Source: Anthoceros angustus (Eukaryota > Streptophyta > Anthocerotopsida > Anthocerotales > Anthocerotaceae). From it: a stretch of DNA of 64,000 bases. The translations under genes were made by a program, and so were the position numbers. Location: contig MU008155.1 of the NCBI GenBank assembly GCA_010909165.1, positions 1,922,001 through 1,986,000 of the forward strand, written 5' to 3'. The notes under the pieces are model-generated. The model saw only the letters and a program-made list of their open reading frames with translations, was not told where the DNA came from and did no database searches. Positions 19,638 through 30,770 of this stretch are shown piece by piece; position 1 is the first letter of the stretch, and each line of letters opens with the position of its first letter.

Positions 19638-22637
19638 TCAAGGTCGACCCTTACAACTGCAACAACCTGCTGCGAACCGATGCACACGGTACCCATCCCT
19701 TACAACAATGGCTCTCTTCTCAACCCTTGACATGATCTCAGTGGAGCTGTGGCAGTCACTGCACATGCGAAGATTCTTCGTTACTAGAAGAGGTGTGCCA
19801 CTTGGAGTGTGCAACAGGCCATACGCCAGAGCTAGCTTCTCAGCATGCCCACAAAGCACATCTTCCTTTTCCTTCTCTGACACTGGTTTCAACACCAACT
19901 TTGTGTCTGGTACGTGGCCCCCTTCCTGCTTCAAACGGGCATTCGTGCTCTCTAGTTTGAGCGCAATATCATCTCTGTTTTCCCCCACGACAAATGTATG
20001 TACCTGCTCCTCGACCTCAATTCCCGCCACTGCAGGTTTCTTCTTAGCTCCTGCTGCCATTCTCCGTGATTCAATCCTCTTTACATCAGTCCATCTACCT
20101 GCATCTGCATAAGCATTGGCCATGAGCACATACGCTGACGCATGCTGAGGCTCCAATATAACAAGGCTTTCGAAACACCGAGTCGCCCTCTCGATATCCC
20201 CGTAATTTTTGCAGGCATTGAGCAACGACCTCAACCCAACAGCATTACTTTGACCCTCACATGATAATAGCAGGTTCTCTGCCTCATCTAAGTGGCCTGC
20301 GCGCCCCAGAAGATCAATCATGCAAATGTAATGCTCAGTATTAGGTTCTTTACCATGACGTTCAACCATAGAATTGAAGTGCTTGCGACCCTCATTCACC
20401 AGTCCCTCGTGACTGCATGCTACTAACAAACAAATAAAGGTAGCATCATCAGGCCGAATACCAGCGGCTAACATCTCTTCAAAACAAGCTAGTGCCTTGT
20501 GTCCTTCATCACAAGCACCACACCCAGATATCAGGGCATTCCATGTCGCCACATCCTTTGTGGCCAAGGTGTCAAAAACCCGGCGTGCTTCTTCCAGTTC
20601 ACCACATTTTGCATACATGTCTACCAGGCAGGTACCAACCAGTTTGTTATCTATTACTCCTCTTTTCACAATCTGTGAGTGCAGCTGCCTGCCCTTCTGC
20701 AAGGCACCAGCGCTTCCACATGCATTCAGAAGGCAAGCAAAAGTAACATGGTCAGCGACAATCAGGCCTTCCTCTTCCATTTGCCCATACAGAACAAGCG
20801 CCTCTTGAGGAAAACTTTGCTGTGCATAACCCGAAATCAGGGCCGTCCATGTCACCACATCCTTTGTGACCAAGCTGTCGAACACCTGGCGTGCAATTTC
20901 CACTTCGCCACATTTTGCATACATGTCGACTAGGCAGGTCCCAACCAGTATGTTATCCAGTAGTCCTCTTTTAACAATCTCAGAGTGTAGCTGCCTGCCC
21001 TTCTGTAAGGCACCAGTGCTTGCACAGGCCTTCAGAAGGCAAGAGAGAGTAATGTGGTCAGCCACAACTTGTCCCTCCTGCTGCATTTGTCCATACAGAA
21101 CAAGCGCATCTTGTCCAAGTCCTTGTTGTGCATACCCAACTATAAGGGCATTCCATGTCACCACAGCCTTTATGGCCAAGCTGTCAAAAACCCTGTGTGC
21201 ATCTCTCAGTTCGCCACATTTTGCGTACATGTCCACCAGGCAGGTGCCAACCAGTACGTTATTTAGCAGCCCTCTTTTCACAATCTGTGTGTGCAGCTGC
21301 CTGCCCCTCTGTAAGGCACCAGTGCTTGCACAGGCGGTCAGAAGGCAAGCGAAAGTAACATGGTTAGCCATAATCAAGCCCTCCTGCTCCATTTGCCCAT
21401 ACAGAACAAACGCGTCTTGGTCAAGGCCTTGCTGTGCATACCCAGCAATCAGAGCATTCCATGTCACCACATCCTTTGCGGCCAGGCTGTCAAAAACCTG
21501 TCGTGCACCTTCTAGGTCGCCACATTTTGCATACCCAGCTATTAGGGCATTCCATGTCACCACATCCTTCTTGTCCAATCTGTCAAAAACCCCGCGTGCA
21601 TCTCTCAGTTCGCCACATTTGGCATACATGTCCACCAGGCAGTTGCCGACAAACAAGTTAGGAGGATTGCCACTGTGCAACACATCACAATGCACTTTTC
21701 TGCCTGATTCCAAGTCCGCAGCAAGTGCACAAGCTTGAAGTGCAGCTACAAAGACGTGGGCATCCGCCTTCAAACCTGACCTTCGCATCTCATAGTACAA
21801 TTGTATAGCCTCCTTAGGTCTCCCATGTTTAGCATGTGCGGAGATTATGGAGCCCCACATGAAGACATCTGGCCTACCTACCCTGGTGAACACATCCATG
21901 GCCTCCTGGAGCCTACCTACACATGCATACATGCGCAAGATATGGTTTCCCAAGTATGTACTTGACTCGTAGCCAAGTTTGACACACAGATCATGAACTC
22001 GACGCCCCACAACCAGATCTTTTTTAGCTGCACACACTTTTACCACAGTATACAACAGAGACTCAGAAATAGGATAGTCTGTCTGCGCCAGATCTTCCAG
22101 GGCTCCAAAGGCCTCAGTAAGCTTGCCCTCCTGACATAACGTGCTCACGGTTACAGTGGTCACAACGCCCATCTCCGATCCTGAACGCCTCCCAGGCTCA
22201 GGCTTATCCGGCAAGTTCCACGTCGAAGGAGAGGCACAATGACCCGTCCGGATATCCCAAGATACGAGCTGTTCATCCACCCAAGCAGGCTTCAACGTAT
22301 CGTTTAACCAGAGGACATCCCCGGACCCCTTACGGCGGAAGTCAGGCGAACGGGAGCTCTTCTTTCGTCGCCGGTTGTCCCACCACATGGTAGGGTCCAG
22401 AAAAAATTGTCGCCACAAAAGCTCCTGCTCCTGGCGACGGCCATGGCTGGAAAATCCTTCCCCAGCCACACATCCAGTCGGAATTGCTGGTTTCTTTACG
22501 CTGCTGCATCTGGAGGCTTGGTTGCATGCCGGAGGTTGACTCTCCACGGCGACGTGAGCTGGAACTCCTCGTAGAATCTCTGTACACCCAACAATTTGTT
22601 GGGTCCACGACAAATCAGGTTGCCATACTGTGGCCAT
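19638..22637 (-). CDS. PPR3: PDF-motif PPR protein with DYW:KP editing domain
   Basis: An intact, intronless 999-residue family member. The first ATG of the frame, at 22637, gives MATVWQPDL. The frame stays open upstream for about 35 codons with an Arg/Ser/Ala-rich, acid-poor composition that looks presequence-like but lacks an ATG. The PDF block lies at about residues 72-124 (DPTMWWDNRRRKK, SPDFRRKGSGDVLWLN). Four P-L-S triplets, an extra S motif, P2-L2-S2 and E1-E2 follow. The DYW:KP domain has KPAVAGIEV, GHAEKLALAYG, CSDCH and terminal CSCKGRP. One residue in the usual IVVRDGYRVHRF block differs (EKRAIVV instead of EKRDIVV). It is head to head with PPR4. Confidence 0.9.
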   Translation of the reverse strand: MATVWQPDLSWTQQIVGCTEILRGVPAHVAVESQPPACNQASRCSSVKKPAIPTGCVAGEGFSSHGRRQEQELLWRQFFLDPTMWWDNRRRKKSSRSPDFRRKGSGDVLWLNDTLKPAWVDEQLVSWDIRTGHCASPSTWNLPDKPEPGRRSGSEMGVVTTVTVSTLCQEGKLTEAFGALEDLAQTDYPISESLLYTVVKVCAAKKDLVVGRRVHDLCVKLGYESSTYLGNHILRMYACVGRLQEAMDVFTRVGRPDVFMWGSIISAHAKHGRPKEAIQLYYEMRRSGLKADAHVFVAALQACALAADLESGRKVHCDVLHSGNPPNLFVGNCLVDMYAKCGELRDARGVFDRLDKKDVVTWNALIAGYAKCGDLEGARQVFDSLAAKDVVTWNALIAGYAQQGLDQDAFVLYGQMEQEGLIMANHVTFACLLTACASTGALQRGRQLHTQIVKRGLLNNVLVGTCLVDMYAKCGELRDAHRVFDSLAIKAVVTWNALIVGYAQQGLGQDALVLYGQMQQEGQVVADHITLSCLLKACASTGALQKGRQLHSEIVKRGLLDNILVGTCLVDMYAKCGEVEIARQVFDSLVTKDVVTWTALISGYAQQSFPQEALVLYGQMEEEGLIVADHVTFACLLNACGSAGALQKGRQLHSQIVKRGVIDNKLVGTCLVDMYAKCGELEEARRVFDTLATKDVATWNALISGCGACDEGHKALACFEEMLAAGIRPDDATFICLLVACSHEGLVNEGRKHFNSMVERHGKEPNTEHYICMIDLLGRAGHLDEAENLLLSCEGQSNAVGLRSLLNACKNYGDIERATRCFESLVILEPQHASAYVLMANAYADAGRWTDVKRIESRRMAAGAKKKPAVAGIEVEEQVHTFVVGENRDDIALKLESTNARLKQEGGHVPDTKLVLKPVSEKEKEDVLCGHAEKLALAYGLLHTPSGTPLLVTKNLRMCSDCHSSTEIMSRVEKRAIVVRDGYRVHRFAAGCCSCKGRP

Positions 22638-23257
22638 GTTACAGGCACCGCTCTCGGAAGCCGCATAGCAAACTAAGCAACCTGCCGCAGGATGCCGAGG
22701 TGCTGTGCGTGTGCATGACCACAACACCCTTTGCAAGCGCAATGCGGCTGGTGTTCTGTGTAGGTGACCATGGCCGTGACACCGAAATAAAAAATTGAGG
22801 AGTCTTACATCAGCAGGATAGGCAGAGAAGGATTACACCGAAGCTTGCAAATCGATACCCGACGGCCATCATTTCTGGCTCGCACGATCCGCGGGCATAC
22901 ACGTACCCACAACCTTACTGGCCATCGCGTATCGATGGGAACGCATACCCAGGTACCGGCTTCTCGTATACCATTCGCCACGGTGTACCGTATAATGGCG
23001 GGTCCGGCCCGGCTTCAGGATAGGCGCGGTGCGGATGCGCTCGGAGGCTTGGAGGCTCCTCCGCCGCCTGGGCCATCTCATTCTACTGTTGAACGGGACG
23101 ACTGGTGCATTTTTGCGTTGGTGTCTTGGTAGCGGGAATACAATACCGTCTGCACTGCGGTTGCCAAGTGCGGTGTGGTCATGCACACTCCAAGTCCTAG
23201 GCATCCTGGCACGGTCTGCATATTTTGGTTTGCGTCTCATCGAGCAGTGCCTGTAAG
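22638..23257. other. Head-to-head intergenic region of PPR3 and PPR4
   Basis: The 620 bp between the two start codons hold both family 5' cassettes: about 22638-22765 on minus and about 23138-23257 on plus. They share the words GTGTGGTCATGCACAC, GGCATCCTG, TGCGTCTCATC and GTGCCTGTAA in order. The central part is unique. The divergent promoters must lie here if both genes are expressed. Confidence 0.55.
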
Positions 23258-26200
23258 ATGGCCACAGTATGGCAACCTGATTTGTCGTGGACCCAACAAA
23301 TTGGTGGGTGTGAAGAGAGTCCACGACGAGTTCCTGCTCACCTCGCCGTAGGGAGTCAAGTGCTGGTATACAATCAAGCCTTCAGGTGCAGCAGAGTAAG
23401 GAACCCAGCACTTCCGGCAGAATGTGTGGTTGCGGAGGAATTTTCCAGCGATGGTCGTAGCCACGAGCAGGAGCTCTTGTGGCGGCAACTTTTTCTGGAC
23501 CCTAGCATGTGGTGGGACAACAGGCGAGATAAGAAGAGCTCCCGTTCGCCTGACTTCCGGCGTAAAGGGTCCGGCGAGGTCCTCTGGTTAAACAGCATGT
23601 TCAAGCCAGCTTGGGTGGACGAGCAGCTCGCATCCTATGGTGCCTCTTCTTGCAAGTGGGATTGGGGCGGTCGGGATAGGCCTGAGCCTGGCAGACATGC
23701 AGGATGGGAAGCAAGCGTCTCAACGCCTGGCACCGTGAGCACGTTATGTGAGCAGGGGAAGCTTACTGAAGCGCTCGGAGCCCTGGAATCTCTGGTGCAG
23801 ACAAAATGTCCTGTTTCTCAGTCTCTGTTGTTCAATGTGCTAAAATTGTGTGCAGCCAAAAAGGATCTGGGTGTGGGGCGACGAGTCCACAATCTCTCTG
23901 TCAAACTTGGGTACGAGTCGAGTACATACTTGGGGAACCATATTTTGCGCATGTACGCATGCGGAGGTAGGCTAGAGGAGGCCATGGATGTGTTCACCAG
24001 GGTGGGCAAACCAGATGCCTTCATGTGGGGTTCCATAATCTCCGCACATGCTAAACATGGGAAACCCAATGAGGCTATACAGTTGTACCATGAGATGCGA
24101 CGCTCAGGCTTAAAGGCGGATTCACACGTCTTTGTAGCTGCCCTCCAAGCTTGTGCCCTCGCTGCGGACTTGGAATCTGGCAGAACAGTGCACTGCGACG
24201 TGTTGCATAGTGGCATTCCTCCCGACTTGTTTGTTGGCAACTGCTTGGTGGACATGTATGCAAAATGTGGCGAACTGAGAGATGCACGCAGGGTTTTTGA
24301 CAGCTTGGCCTCCAAGGATGTTGTGACATGGAATGCCCTTATAGGTGGGTATGGACAACAAGGGCTTGGCCAGGATGCGATTGCTCTGTATGGACAAATG
24401 AAGAGGGAGGGCCTGATTGTAGCAGACCACGTTACTTTCGCTTGCCTTCTAAAGGCCTGTGCAAGCACTGGTGCCTTGCAGAAGGGCAGGCAGCTGCACG
24501 CACAGATTGTGGAACGAGGACTGCTAGATAACATACTGGTTGGCAACTGCCTGGTTGACATGTATGCCAAATGTGGTGACCTGGAAGAGGCTCAGGGGGT
24601 TTTTGACGGCCTGTCCACAAAGGATGTCATCACATGGAATTCCCTCATGGCTGGCTATGCAAAATGTGGCGAACTCGAACGTGCACGCCAGGTTTTTGAC
24701 AGCTTGGCCACAAAGAATGTTGTCACATGGAATGCCCTGATTGCTGGGTATACACAGCAAGGGCTTGTACAAGATGCGTTTGTTCTGTATGGACAAATGG
24801 AGCAGGAGGCCCTGATTGTGGCTGACCATGTTACATTTGCATGCCTTCTGAAGGCCTGTGCAAGCACTGGTGCCTTACAGAAGGGAAGGCAGTTGCATTC
24901 ACAGATTGTGGAACGAGGTCTTCTAGGTAATATTCTGGTTGGAACCTGCCTGGTGGACATGTATGCAAAATGTGGCGAACTGACAGATGCACGTGGGGTT
25001 TTTGACAGCTTGACCACAAAGAATGTGGTCACGTGGACGGCCCTGATTGCTGCGTATGCACAACAAGGGCTTGGCCAAGATGCCCTTGTTCTGCATGGGC
25101 AAATGGAGCAGGAGGGTCTGATTGTGGCTGACCATGTTACGTTTGCTTGCCTTTTGAAGGCCTGTGCAAGCACTGGTTCCTTACAGAAGGGCAGGCAGTT
25201 GCATTCACAGATTGTGGAACGAGGTCTTCTAGGTAATATTCTGGTTGGAACCTGCCTGGTGGACATGTATGCAAAATGTGGCGAACTGACAGATGCACGT
25301 GGGGTTTTTGACAGCTTGACCACAAAGAATGTGGTCACGTGGACGGCCCTGATTGCTGCGTATGCACAACAAGGGCTTGGCCAAGATGCCCTTGTTCTGC
25401 ATGGGCAAATGGAGCAGGAGGGTCTGATTGTGGCTGACCATGTTACGTTTGCTTGCCTTTTGAAGGCCTGTGCAAGCACTGGTTCCTTACAGAAGGGCAG
25501 GCAGTTGCGATCACAGATTGTGGAAAGAGGACTGCTAGATGATATACTGACTGGCACTGGCCTGGTAGACATGTATGCAAAATGTGGTGAACTTGAAGAG
25601 GCACGCCGGGTTTTTGACAGTTTGGGCACAAAGGATGTAACGACATGGAATGCCCTTATATCTGGGTGTGGTGCATGTGATGAAGGTCAGAAGGCAATAG
25701 CTTGTTTTGAAGAGATGTTAGCCGCTGGTATTCGGCCTGATGATGCTACCTTTACTTGTCTGTTAGTAGCATGCAGTCATGAGGGACTGGTGAATGAGGG
25801 TCGCAAGCACTTCAATTCTATGGTTGAACGTCATGGCATGGAACCTACTAGTGAGCATTACATTTGCATGGTTGATCTTCTCGGGCGTGCAGGCCACTTA
25901 GACGAGGCAGAGAACCTGCTATTATCATGTGGAGGTCAAAGTAATGCCGTTGGGTTGAGGTCTTTGCTGAATGCTTGCAAAAATTTTGGGGATTTAGAGA
26001 GGGCGATTCGGTGTTTTGAAAGCCTTGTTATATTGGAGCCTCAGCATGCGTCAGCGTATGTGCTCATGGCCAATGCGTATGCAGATGCAGGTAGGTGGAT
26101 TGATGTAAAGAGGATTGAATCACAGCGATTGGCAGCAGGAGCTAAGAAGAAACCTGCAGTGGCGGGCATTGAGGTCGAGGAGCAGGTACATACATTTGTG

Positions 26201-26551
26201 GTGGGAGAAAACAGAGAAGAACTTGCGCTCAAGGTAGAGAGCATGAATGCACGTCTGAAGCAGGAAGGGGGCCACATACCACACACAAAGTTGGTGTTGA
26301 AACCAGTGTCAGAGAAGGAAAAGGAAGACGCACTTTGCGGGCATGCTGAGAAACTGGCTCTGGCGTATGGTCTCTTGAACACTCCGAGTGGCACACCTCT
26401 GCTGGTAACAAAGAATCTACGCATGTGCAGTGACTGCCACAGTTCCACGGAGATCATGTCAAGGGTTGAAAAGAGAGACATTGTTGTAAGGGATGGGTAC
26501 CGGGTGCATCGGTTCACAGCTGGTTGTTGCAGTTGTGAGGGTCGACCGTGA
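23258..26551 (+). CDS. PPR4: PDF-motif PPR protein with DYW:KP domain and a freshly duplicated triplet
   Basis: An intact, intronless gene for 1097 residues from ATG 23258 (MATVWQPDL). The PDF block is at about residues 72-122 (DPSMWWDNRRDKK, SPDFRRKGSGEVLWLN). Five full P-L-S triplets with one extra S motif are present. Two consecutive triplets are identical because of the 306-bp duplication at 24895-25506, which adds exactly 102 codons and keeps the frame. The C-terminus has E1-E2 and DYW:KP with KPAVAGIEV, GHAEKLALAYG, CSDCH and terminal CSCEGRP (Glu replaces Lys before GRP, as in PPR5). The linker between the PDF block and the PPR tract is shorter than in the paralogs. Confidence 0.9.
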   Translation: MATVWQPDLSWTQQIGGCEESPRRVPAHLAVGSQVLVYNQAFRCSRVRNPALPAECVVAEEFSSDGRSHEQELLWRQLFLDPSMWWDNRRDKKSSRSPDFRRKGSGEVLWLNSMFKPAWVDEQLASYGASSCKWDWGGRDRPEPGRHAGWEASVSTPGTVSTLCEQGKLTEALGALESLVQTKCPVSQSLLFNVLKLCAAKKDLGVGRRVHNLSVKLGYESSTYLGNHILRMYACGGRLEEAMDVFTRVGKPDAFMWGSIISAHAKHGKPNEAIQLYHEMRRSGLKADSHVFVAALQACALAADLESGRTVHCDVLHSGIPPDLFVGNCLVDMYAKCGELRDARRVFDSLASKDVVTWNALIGGYGQQGLGQDAIALYGQMKREGLIVADHVTFACLLKACASTGALQKGRQLHAQIVERGLLDNILVGNCLVDMYAKCGDLEEAQGVFDGLSTKDVITWNSLMAGYAKCGELERARQVFDSLATKNVVTWNALIAGYTQQGLVQDAFVLYGQMEQEALIVADHVTFACLLKACASTGALQKGRQLHSQIVERGLLGNILVGTCLVDMYAKCGELTDARGVFDSLTTKNVVTWTALIAAYAQQGLGQDALVLHGQMEQEGLIVADHVTFACLLKACASTGSLQKGRQLHSQIVERGLLGNILVGTCLVDMYAKCGELTDARGVFDSLTTKNVVTWTALIAAYAQQGLGQDALVLHGQMEQEGLIVADHVTFACLLKACASTGSLQKGRQLRSQIVERGLLDDILTGTGLVDMYAKCGELEEARRVFDSLGTKDVTTWNALISGCGACDEGQKAIACFEEMLAAGIRPDDATFTCLLVACSHEGLVNEGRKHFNSMVERHGMEPTSEHYICMVDLLGRAGHLDEAENLLLSCGGQSNAVGLRSLLNACKNFGDLERAIRCFESLVILEPQHASAYVLMANAYADAGRWIDVKRIESQRLAAGAKKKPAVAGIEVEEQVHTFVVGENREELALKVESMNARLKQEGGHIPHTKLVLKPVSEKEKEDALCGHAEKLALAYGLLNTPSGTPLLVTKNLRMCSDCHSSTEIMSRVEKRDIVVRDGYRVHRFTAGCCSCEGRP
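24895..25506 (+). repeat. Perfect 306-bp tandem duplication within PPR4
   Basis: The sequence starting GCATTCACAGATTGTGG at 24895 recurs at 25201. The two 306-bp units appear identical on reading, including synonymous positions. Each unit equals one L1-S1-P1 triplet cycle of 102 codons. Neighbouring triplets in the same gene differ by many substitutions, so this duplication is very recent. Confidence 0.9.
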
Positions 26552-28679
26552 GAACAACAATAATGTAGCTAGTGCTAGTGTTGCAGGTGGCAGTGGGGGA
26601 AAGAATCAGCAGTCGGTTCGAATAGGAGGTGAGTGCAGTAAGACTAGGGTTAGTGCCAAGCATGAAGATGAATGTTAGTCGAATTGTCCCTGTACTTGTA
26701 ACGTTGTGTATGACGGGTGTCGTGGAATTGCTGCGGCTGGACAGGATTGTTGTGTGGACGGCTTCTCTCGCCATTTGAGAGACTCCGGTCTTTGTGTTCG
26801 ACTTGAACGTGTCACCGGCGTAAACCCCAGAATGATCGGGGTTTCCGTAGCTCTTTTTCACATTAGTCGACACCGAGACTCTTCCACTTTTCCTGAACGC
26901 CGATGCAACCTCGAAAACCTTGAGAAATTCATGTATGCCTTAATCTCTCCTGCTCTTTTAAATGATAATCAGTCTTGTCCCCATCCGATTCCTATGGAAG
27001 TAAGCAAATTCCTCGCATTGTTTGTGAAGTGTTGGAAAGGCCAATGGCTATTCGTCCTGACTTTCCACATACCGACTTGCATCACCGAACCACTTGTTCA
27101 TGGCACTCAAACAACAGTACTCTGCGATGACAACGGCCAAAAACTCGGAATTGGCCAAAGGAATTTCCCGGGTTCATGCCAGAGGGTCGGCACCATCCCT
27201 CGCGCAGTGCATAAGCGATTTTTATGTAACCCACGGTTGGGTTTAGGGTCTACGGGCTCTCCTCGCCCACCTACGCCCTACCACTACGCGAAATGCATAC
27301 TCGCAAATGGCGCCCTCCCATTCGCCCAGCTTCGTCCACGTTGCCCTGCCTCACGTGACGTTTTGCCTTCCACGTGACCTTTTGTCTCACGTAAAGAGAT
27401 CAGAAGGGTATGCCAGTTCTCTCTATCGTAACAAAAGGATCGGCTCGGATTGCCGAGGACCGTGAGTCCGTGATGCACCAAGGACTTTGACGCCCGTGCC
27501 GATTCTTGGAAAGTCACATCGACATTCAATCGCAACACAGGGCATCCATTTTTTTCTCCATGGATCGGAAGATGAGGTACGCAAGGGGATGAGAGGCATC
27601 ACGGTAACTCGTAACCGTGGTATTAATATAAGGTTGAAAACATACCTTAAAGTCTCAATTCGAGACCGTTGACCATTGGGATTAAGCTATGAAGCCAAGG
27701 AGTCGCGAGCAGCTAGCTGCTCAACTCCCGTGAATGAGTATCTCAAATGGAGGTCATTCTGGGGTTATGCTATAAAGCCAAGGAGTTGCGAGCAGCTAAC
27801 TATTTAACTCCCGTGCAGGAGTCCCCCGTCCTCCGCTGCAAGGTGGGGAGGGCATGTAGTGTGGCTCATTTCTCGAGTACAAAGAAGGAGCTCTTCCTAA
27901 TACTAAAGTTAGCACTCTCTAATTGGGAATTCTAAATATGGGTTCTTCCCTCTACTAAAGTCGGTCCTCTAGTTCTAAAAATGGATCTGTCCATGTGAGA
28001 CTTCCGACCTCGCTCCCTTCAAAGTATCGGGAGAGGGAAACATGGAGCGAGAATCAAAAGCAAGTGGTCCACCTGGGCTAGCCATAAAAATGAGGTGGCC
28101 AGGTGCGGGGCCCACTGACTCCCTCGCAGAGCAGGCATGACCACGTAGTCCATACCCTCACACTCTGCCATATGATATGTATATACCTCTGAATGCCACC
28201 GGCAACCCGGGTCACGCCAGACCCAACAAGGGCAACCCGGGTCACGCCAGACCCAACAAGGGCAACCCGGGTCACGCCAAACCCAACAAGGGTTACCGCG
28301 TCCAGACATAGGATGTAAAAGTGTAAAACATGTTTAACAGTCCGACACACAAAATGCAAGCAAGACGGATTGAGACCGGGATCTCCTTGGTGTAGAGGGC
28401 TGATTCGACGGACCGAACCAAAGCGTTTGCCACAACTACAATCAAGACAAGTGTAATAATATACAAATCTTAATTGTATATGCTTGATGTTTATCAATGA
28501 GTATGTCTTGTGAACGACATGGTGCTGCAATGTATTTGTGACCATCGATGTGCAGTGGTGACAAGTTTGATCTGGTTCACTTGTCCTCAAAATTGACTAT
28601 ATCAAGGTTTATGTCTAACACAAACACTAAGGCCCTGAAGAAGGGTTTAAGCCTGGCCTTGTTACTTAGGCCTCCTGCT
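26552..28679. other. Spacer with short repeats, no supported gene
   Basis: A plus-strand ORF at 26706-27377 has no recognisable domain. A block of about 50 bp (GCCAAGGAGT...GCGAGCAGCTA) occurs twice, near 27693 and 27775. A 30-bp repeat at 28201-28294 is listed separately. Confidence 0.45.
28201..28294. repeat. 30-bp tandem repeat, three copies
   Basis: The unit begins GGCAACCCGGGTCACGCCA and recurs at 28201, 28231 and 28261 with one substitution. Confidence 0.9.
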
Positions 28680-30770
28680 GGTTGGAAAGCTTGTAGTGGT
28701 GGGCGTTCACTGTGACTAGTAGTTTCCTCCGTATGTGCTATCAGCTCCTTGACAGTTAGTAATGTTTTCTGAACAAGCACGTCAGCCTCGAATACAATGC
28801 CATCATTCATGTACACACAATCCTACAACTGCTTACACCCTTCTTCCACACTTGCCATCTTCTTTTCCTTCAATTCTTGAAAGCGGGACTTGCAAGATTC
28901 AACCCTCGGTGGTACACTTGGTGTGCAGAACTCATCCAATGAAAGTAGCAAGGTTGACATTTCACCACCCTCTGTACACTGAAGACAACTCAATCGCAAT
29001 ATTGTGTCCACTTCCTCCCCCACCTTGCAATTGGTAGCTGCAAACTTGCGACCAAGGACTGATGTATGGGCAAAGACTCCAAGCATCTGCTGGACTTTCA
29101 CAACATGCTTGCATAAAAATGCTTGTTGTCCTTGTGCACAATTGTAAGTTGCCCACATAGATATCGGATTGTCAATCACATAAGTTGTCTTCCAAGGATC
29201 TGATATGGACATACACACGTCCACATCGTATGGCTCCGTTGGGAGGGACACCATGTCCTCTGTGATATCATTTGCAGCAGTGACTGCATGTCTGTGCAAC
29301 TGGTCATGCTTGGTATTGACCACATCCTCCTCCTTACTATGGTTTTGGTACCAAAAGTGAGTAGCCACCACGAAACATAAATTGATGAAGCAACCAATCA
29401 ACTCGGCGAGCATGAATCCCCACTTTTTAGTAAGCTAACCTTCCTTCAAGAATCTATGCCACGCTCAATGGAGGAAGCGCTTGTCCGACATGAGGCATTG
29501 TGCGGTCTTCAAAACATATGGAAGGACGGAAAGGGATGAATAATAGTCGAATTGCACAAACTTGACTCTTAAAGTACATGACAACGAACACACTCACCTA
29601 GTTGGCCTTCCCAAGTATGTTGCATGTACTCCACGAATTGCCACTGTGTTCGGCTCCATTTGTTGTAAAATTCTAGAAGAAGCTCCTTTCCTAAAGCCAC
29701 TGAGTCCGCCCTTATTTGTCCCCCTTGAACGTACATAATCTGACCTAACTCAACCCACATAGCTTGTTTGTCGTGCACATTCTTAACCTTCTTCAACAAA
29801 TTTCGTAGCCAGGCACGGCGAACGTGCCACAAGCACAAGAAGATCGGCACATCCCGTGACCAGACCTCCCTTAAAGCACCTATCTCTGCAGCACAATCAT
29901 CAACCAAGAATGCGATGGCGCCAACTGAGTCGATCAAGAAGAACTCTCATGCGTAAAGAAATAAGCCATGAAACTAAAGCTCTTGTGGTCGCTCGTGAGA
30001 GCCCATGCAACGGTATTCCATTCTAATGTCGATCGAATACCATGATAGTAAATAGCTAGTACTTATATTTGTTTACTCCAAAAGTGGAGTCCATAGCAAG
30101 TAAAATGTTATGTCCAGCTACGCACAAATCTCAACATGAAGGATGTTTGCAAGCCTAGGCAAAAAGGCTCTCCTCCATGACCTATGAAACACATACTTTG
30201 CATGTAATTGCATCCACATCCCTACACTAAGATTATCGTCCTCATGATACCTCCACTCATTCTTCTCCACCTCCCTAGCTATATTGTAGACATCATCCCG
30301 TGTGAGGAAGTCGTCCCTTACCTTCACATAGGGGGCCTCATGGATTGATAAAACAGAGGGACAACATTTAGCTACGACAGAAAGTTGATGACGTCGCAAA
30401 ATCTCATCAACAGACACGTGACAATGTAAACAATGTCTCACCCAAGCTTTCTTCTCCGCTGACAAATGTGGCGCTCGAATGTCTCAAACTATGCCTATGT
30501 AAGATGGACCATGACAAACTAGACCCCTGACATCAATATGTCTACTCTCATACAGCAAAATCTGAGCAACAGATGGCCAAACAACCTTTTCACAAGAAAC
30601 TAGCCCGACACCTATGTTTGATGCTCTCCATCTACTAGTCGGACCTTTTGTTAGGGAGAGGAGGATCTTTGAGCAGCTTGCTTGGTAGAATGGTAATCCT
30701 CGTGCTTGTAACTACACTAGTACTAGATCAAGCGACACACCAATAAGAAACCTTTAAATCTAGAAGTTAT
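28680..30770 (-). mobile_element. Mutator-like (MULE) transposase remnant, copy A
   Basis: Minus-strand fragments read in order give a MULE transposase. First is PHLSAEKKAWVRH with DFLTRDDVYNIAREVEKNEW, then MDSTFGVNKYKY (first catalytic Asp region), then FLVDDCAAEIGALREVW, then FLCLWHVRRAWLRNLLKKV, and finally a SWIM-like zinc end (YNCAQGQQAFLCKHVVK). These match plant MULE proteins with a C-terminal SWIM domain. An in-frame TAG follows KYKY, and several frameshifts are present, so it is not functional as written. It forms a direct tandem duplication with copy B, with GTTGGAAA at each boundary. Frames are more disrupted after about 29330 than before. Confidence 0.8.

Noticed and set aside
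24655-25629. Long antisense ORF (324 codons) opposite PPR4, and similar ones opposite PPR1-3, PPR5 and PPR6
   Set aside because: They mirror the PPR repeats in a fixed antisense frame (repeating units such as LSKTRRASSSSPHFAYMSTRQ) and follow from codon use in the sense gene. They have no start context or domain of their own.
26706-27377. 223-codon plus-strand ORF
   Set aside because: No recognisable domain, low-complexity end, and no conserved neighbour; not enough to call a gene.
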